Positions 1-5,453 of a DNA stretch of 5,453 nt are shown here, piece by piece. The DNA comes from Bacteroidales bacterium (GTDB lineage: Bacteria; Bacteroidota; Bacteroidia; Bacteroidales; WCHB1-69), in the NCBI GenBank assembly GCA_028684405.1, contig JAQUGA010000173.1:1-5453 (forward strand), read 5' to 3'. The notes beneath the pieces were generated by a model. That model was not told the origin of the DNA. It made no database searches and was given only the letters and a program-made list of their open reading frames with translations. The first letter of the stretch is position 1; every line of letters starts with the position of its first letter. Both the position numbers and the translations under genes were made by a program.

Positions 1-875
1 GGAGTTCCACTTTCACCAAACTTATCATCCACTGCCACATATTCCATTGGCGTTGGTTTATTAAGTGCGGTTAATTGTGCTATCGAATCGCCCAAGCCAC
101 CATTAAAAAGATGCTCTTCGGCCACCACAGCACACAAAGTTTTTCCAACAGAATCTAGGACTGCCTTTTTATCCAAAGGTTTAATGGTATGAATATTTAT
201 TATTTCGGCGTCTATTCCTTGCAACGACAATTCGTATGCTGCTTCGAGAGCGTGCCAAACCATGTGACCCGTTGCAAAAATAGAAACATCTTTTCCTTCT
301 TTCATCTGAATTGCTTTTCCAATTTCAAATTTCGCTTCCACTGGAGTAAAATTGGGAACCACAGGTCGACCAAATCTCAAATAAACGGGTCCTACATAAT
401 CGGCAATTGCTAAGGTCGCCGCTTTTGTTTGATTGTAATCGCACGGATTAATGACCACCATATTGGGCAGCATTTTCATCAAGCCAATATCTTCCATAAT
501 TTGATGTGTAGCACCATCTTCGCCCAAAGTAATTCCGGCATGAGAAGCACAAATTTTCACATTTTTATTTGAATAAGCTACGGATTGACGTATTTGATCA
601 TATACTCTGCCTGTAGAGAAGTTGGCAAAAGTACCTGTAAAAGGAATTTTTCCACCTATTGCAAGTCCAGCTGCGATGCCAATCATATTTGCTTCGGCGA
701 TACCCACTTGAATAAATCTTTCGGGATAACGTTCCACAAAATCGTTCATCTTTAACGAACCAATTAAATCGGCACAAAGTGCTACTACATTGGGATTTGT
801 GTCGCCCAATTCCGACAAACCTGCTCCAAAGCCGGAGCGTGTATCTTTTTTGCTTTCAAAAACTGGTTTTTCCAT
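1..875 (-). CDS. Transketolase, C-terminal subunit (partial, 3' end beyond window)
   Basis: This reading frame starts at the ATG at 875 and stays open for 291 codons to the left edge. It encodes the pyrimidine-binding and C-terminal domains of a split transketolase. Visible family signatures are GIAEAN at residues 58-63, whose Glu61 matches the glutamate that activates thiamine diphosphate; GTFANF (81-86); RVYDQIRQS (90-98); HAGITLGEDGATHQ (112-125); and DKFGESG close to the cut end. Related subunits usually have roughly 310-320 residues, so only about 20-30 residues should be missing. With the N-terminal subunit it should transfer two-carbon ketol units between sugar phosphates in the cytoplasm. 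It lies 23 bases after the VWA gene, with an A-rich leader (AAGAAAAAAAG) and no clear Shine-Dalgarno site. A 1-deoxyxylulose-5-phosphate synthase fragment is less likely, because the GIAEAN and HAGITLGEDG forms and the paired N-half upstream fit split transketolase. Confidence 0.93.
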   Translation of the reverse strand, partial: MEKPVFESKKDTRSGFGAGLSELGDTNPNVVALCADLIGSLKMNDFVERYPERFIQVGIAEANMIGIAAGLAIGGKIPFTGTFANFSTGRVYDQIRQSVAYSNKNVKICASHAGITLGEDGATHQIMEDIGLMKMLPNMVVINPCDYNQTKAATLAIADYVGPVYLRFGRPVVPNFTPVEAKFEIGKAIQMKEGKDVSIFATGHMVWHALEAAYELSLQGIDAEIINIHTIKPLDKKAVLDSVGKTLCAVVAEEHLFNGGLGDSIAQLTALNKPTPMEYVAVDDKFGESGT

Positions 876-898
876 GCTATTCTTTTTTTCTTATTTTT

Positions 899-2284
899 TT
901 AATCCTGCATTAAATTTAATTTCAAAGTTTTATTCGATTCTATCGAAAAATCTTTTATTTTTGTATCTGTTGTCATGTGGGTCAAATTCGACCTAAAAAC
1001 GATTCTGTAACTTCCAGGTTGAAGTAATATTTTTTCGCTTTTATTTTTACCTTTAATATTATAAATCCATTCTTTTTGTTCATTTTCACGAAGTACAAAT
1101 AAGCTTCCAGAGCCTTGTTCGGAAATAATCATTTCTAGAACTCCAGGTTCTGGAATCTCTACTTTTGTAATTTGGTTTTGTAATATTTGAATATCCTTAA
1201 TATATACTCTTGGCAAGCATAATACTTCGGCATCAAATTTTTGAGTCAAATACATCTCCTCTGTGAAAAAATATTGCACATTTAATGTATTTAAACTTCC
1301 TGATTCTCTGATAATTATAGGCACGTTTCGATACTTTGTATTTTTATCGGGAGTCACAAAAGTCAATTTTCCTTGTGGTGTATTTGCTGGAATAATGGTA
1401 TGTTTTCCCTGGGTTAAACTCACCGTATCCGAAATAACATGAGGCAAGGTATAAGCCACGACTCGATAAACAGGAATGGGATCCAATATTAATGTATCTG
1501 GAATTCCTTTGGCATTCATTGTATGAACATGCGTGTAATATTCCACATCTGACAAACCATCTTGCAAAGTGTAAACAACATTTGTTTCGGTTGCTCTTTT
1601 GTGCTCATCCAACAAATTAACCTGAGCGGTTGTTTTGTTCAATGCATGAGAAATAACCACAGCCATCGATTCGCGAAATTTCTTCTCGGTAGAACCATCA
1701 AAATAAGTTCCTACACAATCAAACATCTCTTTAAAATCCAAACCGACTCCAATCACAAAAGGTTTTAGAATAATTCCTTTTTTCTGAAGTGCTAATGAAA
1801 CAGCACATGGGTCGCCCCCACACTCTTCAATGCCATCCGTAATTAGAATAACTATATTTCGACAATTGTCACAAGGTGGAAAATCATTTGCACAAGCCTC
1901 CAGAGATAAAGCAATTGGAGTTGTACCTCTTGGAAATATTGTTTTTAGTCGATGTTTTATTTTGGGAATACTATTAAATGAAAGTGGCACTTCCAAACGA
2001 GTGTCATTGCAAACTTGAGGCGGAAAATCATATTGATGACCAAAGACTCTCAAACCAAGTTGCACATCTGGAAATGCACTCAAACTATCCAGCATTTCGG
2101 ACAATATGGTTTGAGCAATTTTAATTTTTGTATCGCTTTGCCATCTTCCCCACATACTTTTGGAAGCATCGAAAATAAACAAAATGCGAGTTGTACCCTC
2201 TCCTTTTACCGTTTGTGTTTTACCAATGCTTGCATTGAATAAAAACAAAGAACAGAATAAAATGAGAGCGATTTTTTTCATCAT
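899..2284 (-). CDS. Secreted VWA-domain protein with C-terminal beta-sandwich repeats
   Basis: The protein has 461 residues. A signal peptide covers about residues 1-21 (MMKK, then a hydrophobic run, with possible cleavage after SIG). Cys11 is not in a proper lipobox, so a lipoprotein is unlikely. A VWA domain spans about 32-215 with a complete metal-ion-dependent adhesion site: DASKS at 39-43, GTTP at 120-123 and TDG at 149-151. The wider motifs (SMWGRW, GLRVFGH, DGIEECGGDPC) match a bacterial VWA family often loosely annotated as Ca-activated chloride channel-like; that label is not evidence of channel activity. Seven cysteines (92, 131, 138, 141, 155, 160, 190) lie in the VWA region and could form disulfides after export. 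Residues about 221-461 look like three related beta-rich modules. The start is either of two adjacent ATGs (2284 or 2281), 12 bases after the transketolase N-half stop, so the gene is probably co-transcribed with it. Ligand and function are unknown. Confidence 0.9.
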   Translation of the reverse strand: MMKKIALILFCSLFLFNASIGKTQTVKGEGTTRILFIFDASKSMWGRWQSDTKIKIAQTILSEMLDSLSAFPDVQLGLRVFGHQYDFPPQVCNDTRLEVPLSFNSIPKIKHRLKTIFPRGTTPIALSLEACANDFPPCDNCRNIVILITDGIEECGGDPCAVSLALQKKGIILKPFVIGVGLDFKEMFDCVGTYFDGSTEKKFRESMAVVISHALNKTTAQVNLLDEHKRATETNVVYTLQDGLSDVEYYTHVHTMNAKGIPDTLILDPIPVYRVVAYTLPHVISDTVSLTQGKHTIIPANTPQGKLTFVTPDKNTKYRNVPIIIRESGSLNTLNVQYFFTEEMYLTQKFDAEVLCLPRVYIKDIQILQNQITKVEIPEPGVLEMIISEQGSGSLFVLRENEQKEWIYNIKGKNKSEKILLQPGSYRIVFRSNLTHMTTDTKIKDFSIESNKTLKLNLMQD

Positions 2285-2296
2285 TACATTAATATA

Positions 2297-3142
2297 TTAG
2301 TAATCTCCAAGTGTTTCTTCCAACTGAGCCAATGCAATTTTAGTTTGTTCATCATTTGGAGCCATGCCGTGCCATTTGTTTGTTCCCACCATAAAATCTA
2401 CTCCATAACCCATTTCGGTATGCATTAATATGGCAACTGGTTTTTGTTTTCCAGTAAGTGTTTTGGCAACTTTCATTTTTTCAAGGACATCTGTCATGTT
2501 ATTGCCCATCATTTCAATAGTGGTCCAACCAAAGGCTTCAAACTTCGCTTTCAGATCGCCCAAATAAAGCACTTCGTCCGTTGAACCATCAATTTGTTGT
2601 TTGTTATAATCAACAGTTACAATAATATTATCTACTTTTTTGGCTGCTGCAAACATCAGTGCTTCCCAATTTTGACCTTCCTGCAGTTCGCCATCTCCGG
2701 TCAGAACATATACCATTTTATCATCCTGATTCATTTTTTTGCTAAGAGCGGTGCCAATAGCAACAGAAATGCCTTGTCCGAGCGAGCCTGAGGCAACTCT
2801 AACTCCTTCTAGTCCTTCTGCTGGGGTTGGATGACCTTGCAGGCGAGATCCAATCATTCGGAATGAATCTAACTCACTGACAGAAAAATATCCATTACGA
2901 GCCAAAACGCTATAAAAAAGAGGTGAAATATGTCCATTCGACAAAAAGAAAACATCTTCGTTTTTGCCATCCATGTTAAATGCCTTTGGATTATGGTCCA
3001 TAATTTCAAAATAAAGAGCTGTCATAAAATCAGTACAGCCCAATGAACCACCTGGATGCCCCGAAGAAACCTTGTGAACCATACGAATAATGTCTCTACG
3101 TACTTGTGTTGCCGTTTTTTCTAATTCTTGAATTCGTGTCAT
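2297..3142 (-). CDS. Transketolase, N-terminal subunit
   Basis: This gene encodes the diphosphate-binding half of a split transketolase, 281 residues from the ATG at 3142. Conserved features are SSGHPGGSLG (26-35, His29), LSNGH (67-71), QGHPTP (102-107, His104), GSLGQG (119-124), the thiamine-diphosphate motif GDGELQEGQNWE (149-160) closing with VDYN (177-180), and KWHG (257-260). Asp150 and Asn180 are 30 residues apart, as the metal ligands are in yeast transketolase. Stand-alone N-subunits are normally about 270-285 residues, so it is complete. The frame could extend 16 codons upstream to an ATG at 3190, but that extension is not conserved-looking and overlaps a -10-like promoter element, so I prefer 3142. 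It is the first gene of the minus-strand block and needs the C-terminal subunit (starting at 875) for activity. The two halves are separated by the VWA gene rather than adjacent. Substrates are inferred from the family; specialised transketolases for other sugars also exist as split pairs. Confidence 0.94.
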   Translation of the reverse strand: MTRIQELEKTATQVRRDIIRMVHKVSSGHPGGSLGCTDFMTALYFEIMDHNPKAFNMDGKNEDVFFLSNGHISPLFYSVLARNGYFSVSELDSFRMIGSRLQGHPTPAEGLEGVRVASGSLGQGISVAIGTALSKKMNQDDKMVYVLTGDGELQEGQNWEALMFAAAKKVDNIIVTVDYNKQQIDGSTDEVLYLGDLKAKFEAFGWTTIEMMGNNMTDVLEKMKVAKTLTGKQKPVAILMHTEMGYGVDFMVGTNKWHGMAPNDEQTKIALAQLEETLGDY

Positions 3143-3167
3143 ATAATGTATTCTTATAATTTTTTGA

Positions 3168-3175
3168 CAAAAATA
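3168..3175 (-). promoter_or_regulatory. Possible Bacteroidetes-type -7 element for the transketolase-VWA operon
   Basis: On the minus strand this reads TATTTTTG, a full match to the Bacteroidetes -7 consensus TAnnTTTG. It sits 25 bases upstream of the ATG at 3142, which would give a leader of roughly 20 bases. No TTG/TTTG -33 element is found at the expected spacing (the bases there are CTCTCC-like), so the match may be chance in A/T-rich DNA. If real, it excludes the longer start at 3190. Confidence 0.4.
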
Positions 3176-3331
3176 ATCATTTTTACGCATGAGAGGAGAG
3201 AAGATTGTTTTTTTATTTCAACAAAAGACAAACAGCACAAAAATTATATTATTCAACATGCTATATTTTTCCTTATCAACCTCTGTAGTTACTAAACTTA
3301 TGTTAAATTAATAAAAAAACCACACTTAAAT

Positions 3332-3363
3332 TGCTGAAAATCAATTTTTAAACTTTTCAGGCA
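3332..3363. repeat. Imperfect inverted repeat (hairpin or possible operator)
   Basis: CTGAAAA at 3334-3340 is mirrored by TTTTCAG at 3354-3360, a perfect 7 bp pair around a 13-base spacer. TGC (3332-3334) can instead pair with GCA (3361-3363) if one G bulges, giving a 9 bp arm. It lies about 35 bases upstream of the -33 element of the rightward gene, a plausible place for an activator or repressor site. It could also be chance, since A/T-rich DNA easily yields short palindromes. Confidence 0.3.
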
Positions 3364-3396
3364 TTCGCACTTGTTGTACTTTTTCAAATTATTTCA

Positions 3397-3425
3397 TTGT
3401 GTATTCATTTTTTTCAATAACTTTG
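3397..3425 (+). promoter_or_regulatory. Bacteroidetes-type promoter of the T9SS-cargo gene
   Basis: TTG at 3397-3399 (-33 element) and TAACTTTG at 3418-3425 (-7 element, full match to TAnnTTTG) are separated by 18 bases, within the normal spacing for the Bacteroidetes primary sigma factor. Transcription would begin near 3431, leaving an A-rich leader of about 20 bases before the ATG at 3452. The promoter lies inside the longer TTG-started reading frame, which supports 3452 as the real start. Confidence 0.7.
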
Positions 3426-3451
3426 TATTATTAATAACTAAAAACAAAAAC

Positions 3452-5149
3452 ATGAAAAAAATTACATTCTTAGTCGCTTTTGCTCTCATAAGCGTCTTTA
3501 CTTTTGGTCAACAAATGACAAGAGTAACATCAGAATCAAGCCTAAAAGCTGTAAAGATTTTGAATTCAATTGACAACACAAGATCAGATTCTAAAGCAGT
3601 AATGGATTCATTGCATTATGATGGCGTAAATGATGACGGTGTTGGAACTGGTGGAGCTGCCAATTTTGGTGTTTATGCCTTTTTTCCAGCAACCACTTTG
3701 GCTCCTCAAGCTGCATTAAGTCACTATATTCTTTCTGTGAAAGTTTATATTAACGGTGCAACAGATGTTTCTTCTGCGCAGTTGCGTTTTTTAACTGACA
3801 CATTAACTTCTGCCATGGTTTACAGCCAGGATTTTACACCTGTTGAAGGATGGAACAATGTTATGTTGACCGCTCCTTATGCAATTCCATCAACTGGCAA
3901 TCTTTATGTTGGTTATAACATAATTGCAACAGGCGGTTACCCTGCAGGTTGCGACGCTGCTACTGCTCCAAATCCAAACGGAAACTGGATCAATATGGGT
4001 GACTGGGCACATCTAAATGATATAGCAGCAACATTAACAGGTAACTGGAATATCAGGGCTATGGTTGGAACTTTACCAACAACACCTGTTGCAATGTGCA
4101 CACCAACTTCATGGAATGTTGGCACTTTAGTATTACCAAATACAGCTACTTCAGGAACTTTCACATTATCTAATGTTGGTTCTAGCAATTTGACATGTAG
4201 CGGAATTACAGGACTAAGCGCTCCATATACAACTACTTTTGACCCAGCAACTATAGATATAGCTCCAGGTGCCAATAGTACTTTTACATTTACCTACTCT
4301 CCCACAGATAATGGCACTCATAACCAAACAGTAGTTCTTGCTACCAATGGTGGAGACATCACTATCAATCTTTCAGGAGCCGCTATTACATGCGATGAAA
4401 TTAATACATTCCCTTGGACTGAAGGTTTTGAAGGCACTACTTTCCCTCCAACATGTTGGACAATGATAGATAAAGACGGTGATGGTTATAATTGGGAAAG
4501 AGCTCCCGATGGTATCACTTCACATACTGGTGAAGGCTGTGCTATGTCTTCTTCTTATATTAATAATCTAGGACCTTTAACTCCAGACAACTGGCTGATT
4601 ACTCCTCCGTTAAATATCAATGCTAGCAACCTTGAGCTTAGATTTTGGGTAGCTGCTCAAGATCCTAATTGGCCAGAAGAAAAATATTCTGTATTAGTTT
4701 CAACAACAGGAACAAGCACTACAGATTTTACTGAAATTCATACACAAACCCTAAGTAGCGGGGTATTCTCTGAAGTTGCTCTTCCACTTTCTGCATATAA
4801 CGGTCAATCTATTTATATCGCCTTCCGTCATTATGACTGCACAGATAATTTCTTTATGAAAATAGATGATATTTCTGTTAAAGTTGCTTCGGGAGTAGGT
4901 GTTAATTCAGCTACTGCAAGTAGTTATAATGTATATCCAAATCCTGCTAAAAACAATATCCGTGTTGAATCAAATCAAACAATTAACATGGTTCGCATCC
5001 TAAACGTATTAGGACAAGAAGTTTATAGCGAAGCACTTTCTAATAATAGTACCGTAATCAATGTAGCAAACCTACGTTCAGGTATCTATTTTGTAAATAT
5101 TGAAACAAATGAAGGTGTAAAAACACAACGTGTTAGCATTGTAAAATAA
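3452..5149 (+). CDS. T9SS-exported modular surface protein with choice-of-anchor J domain
   Basis: The protein has 565 residues from the ATG at 3452, with a signal peptide at 1-19 (MKKIT, hydrophobic core, then FGQQ). Residues about 45-207 form a beta-rich region I do not recognise. About 216-312 resembles HYDIN/ASPM/SPD-2 Ig-like domains (WNVGTLVLPNT, FTLSNVGSSNL, DIAPGANSTF, HNQTVVLATNGG). About 318-478 is a choice-of-anchor J / cleaved-adhesin (MAM-like) domain: FPWTEGFEG at 320-328, FPPTCW at 331-336, DNWLITPPL at 379-387 and KIDDISV at 470-476. It carries a DxDxDG calcium-type motif (Asp340, 342, 344). The tail from about 490 is a T9SS type A sorting domain: YPNP at 495-498, ILNVLGQEV at 516-524, LRSGIYFV at 541-548, ending VSIVK. 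It should cross the inner membrane by Sec, then the outer membrane by T9SS, and be anchored or released. No protease catalytic domain is visible, so adhesion or glycan/protein binding is the inferred role. It is transcribed alone, with its own promoter and terminator. Confidence 0.92.
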   Translation: MKKITFLVAFALISVFTFGQQMTRVTSESSLKAVKILNSIDNTRSDSKAVMDSLHYDGVNDDGVGTGGAANFGVYAFFPATTLAPQAALSHYILSVKVYINGATDVSSAQLRFLTDTLTSAMVYSQDFTPVEGWNNVMLTAPYAIPSTGNLYVGYNIIATGGYPAGCDAATAPNPNGNWINMGDWAHLNDIAATLTGNWNIRAMVGTLPTTPVAMCTPTSWNVGTLVLPNTATSGTFTLSNVGSSNLTCSGITGLSAPYTTTFDPATIDIAPGANSTFTFTYSPTDNGTHNQTVVLATNGGDITINLSGAAITCDEINTFPWTEGFEGTTFPPTCWTMIDKDGDGYNWERAPDGITSHTGEGCAMSSSYINNLGPLTPDNWLITPPLNINASNLELRFWVAAQDPNWPEEKYSVLVSTTGTSTTDFTEIHTQTLSSGVFSEVALPLSAYNGQSIYIAFRHYDCTDNFFMKIDDISVKVASGVGVNSATASSYNVYPNPAKNNIRVESNQTINMVRILNVLGQEVYSEALSNNSTVINVANLRSGIYFVNIETNEGVKTQRVSIVK

Positions 5150-5163
5150 TTCTTTCTCGTATT

Positions 5164-5199
5164 AAAAGAGGCTGTTTTTTCAAACAGCCTCTTTTTTTT
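5164..5199 (+). terminator. Strong intrinsic terminator of the T9SS-cargo gene
   Basis: A perfect 14 bp stem (5164-5177 with 5182-5195), with a GAGGCTG / CAGCCTC core and a 4-base TTTC loop, runs into eight T residues (5192-5199). It begins 15 bases after the TAA stop. The matching A-run on the left arm means it could also work on the minus strand for a gene to the right. Confidence 0.93.
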
Positions 5200-5453
5200 C
5201 ACCCTCCCTTTTGATTTTTGCAAAAACAGGTCTCTCTTTCCGCTTTTTCAACTCTACACTCCAAAATAAAAAGAAACTACTCCTCAAAAACAAGAGCGTT
5301 TGATTCCAAATTTCAATTTTCTTTTTGTATTAGAAATAGATAAATTATCCAATGAATGCACCTTATTAAATCTCATTGGTGTCTTTACATAAAATAAAGA
5401 TTTATCGGAAACAAAATGGATTTAAATAATTGTTTTATGAAATTTAATACATT
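5200..5453. other. Intergenic region, no supported gene
   Basis: These A/T-rich bases follow the terminator up to the window edge. I find no RNA gene, no convincing promoter and no coding signature. A reading frame opens at the ATG at 5416 (MDLNNCFMKFNT) with a second in-frame ATG at 5437, and runs off the edge. It could be the start of the next gene, but a dozen codons without a recognisable promoter or ribosome site do not support a call. One 7 bp inverted repeat is listed separately. Confidence 0.5.
5349..5379. repeat. Short inverted repeat, possible regulatory site
   Basis: CCAATGA (5349-5355) and TCATTGG (5373-5379) form a perfect 7 bp inverted repeat around a 17-base spacer. It is not followed by a T-run, so it is not a terminator. 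It lies 37 bases upstream of a possible start codon at 5416 and might be a dimeric regulator's site, but chance is equally possible. Confidence 0.25.

Larger units (their letters stand above)
3143..3451. other. Divergent intergenic region between the transketolase block and the T9SS-cargo gene
   Basis: The 309 bases between the two chosen start codons are very A/T-rich and contain no credible gene. They should hold the promoters for both directions; a candidate element for each strand and one inverted repeat are listed separately. A 17-codon frame (3258-3311, plus strand) and an in-frame TTG at 3371 upstream of the secreted protein are judged to be chance. I see no riboswitch-like fold and no tRNA. 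Confidence 0.7.

Noticed and set aside
189..413. 74-codon plus-strand frame opposite the transketolase C-half
   Set aside because: It is the shadow of a highly conserved gene and has no independent support.
790..996. 68-codon plus-strand frame across the junction of the VWA and transketolase C-half genes
   Set aside because: It overlaps conserved coding sequence of both genes on the opposite strand, and its peptide is Phe/Leu/Ser-rich from poly-T runs, with no family resemblance.
3191..3203. Purine run GAGAGGAGAGAAG as a Shine-Dalgarno-like site
   Set aside because: It is on the plus strand with no start codon within reach downstream, so it does not serve any gene here.
3258..3311. 17-codon plus-strand frame in the divergent intergenic region
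   Set aside because: It is very short, lacks a ribosome site or promoter at suitable spacing, and is expected by chance. It is not convincing as a leader peptide.
3371..3451. TTG-started extension of 27 residues on the secreted protein
   Set aside because: The promoter element TAACTTTG lies inside it, and the ATG at 3452 begins a classic signal peptide, so the extension is not translated as part of this protein.
3937..4275. 112-codon open frame on the minus strand
   Set aside because: It lies entirely antisense within the T9SS-cargo gene, whose domains are clear in the plus frame. The antisense product has no recognisable motif and no promoter.
1..5453. Mobile element, phage, CRISPR or defence system
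   Set aside because: I see no transposase, integrase, direct-repeat array, tRNA attachment site or defence domain. A VWA domain alone does not indicate a defence system, and this one is exported.

Overview
The window comes from an AT-rich bacterium, most likely a member of the Bacteroidota. Three things point there. A secreted protein ends in a type IX secretion (T9SS, por secretion) type A sorting domain. Its gene is preceded by a promoter of the Bacteroidetes form (TTG, 18 bases, TAnnTTTG). Start codons follow A/T-rich leaders without clear Shine-Dalgarno sequences. I cannot resolve the genus.

The left 3.1 kb is a tight block of three genes on the minus strand. In transcription order these are the N-terminal half of a split transketolase (3142 to 2297), a secreted von Willebrand factor A (VWA) domain protein (2284 to 899), and the C-terminal half of the transketolase (875 to beyond base 1, where the window cuts it). 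Gaps are only 12 and 23 bases, so one transcript is likely. The two transketolase halves should assemble into one thiamine-diphosphate enzyme of the non-oxidative pentose phosphate pathway in the cytoplasm. The VWA protein carries a signal peptide, so the enzyme's two subunits are separated by a gene for an exported protein. This is the most unusual feature of the window.

Bases 3143-3451 form a divergent intergenic region. It holds a good promoter for the rightward gene, a weaker -10-like element for the leftward block, and an imperfect hairpin that could be an operator or old terminator.

The right part encodes a 565-residue modular surface or secreted protein on the plus strand (3452-5149): signal peptide, an unassigned N-terminal beta-rich region, a HYDIN/ASPM-type Ig-like domain, a choice-of-anchor J (cleaved-adhesin, MAM-like) domain, and the T9SS sorting tail. 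A textbook intrinsic terminator (14 bp stem) follows it. The last 254 bases hold no gene I can support. I see no RNA gene, CRISPR array, insertion sequence or phage signal. The window looks like ordinary chromosome, with one odd operon arrangement and two proteins containing poorly characterised modules.
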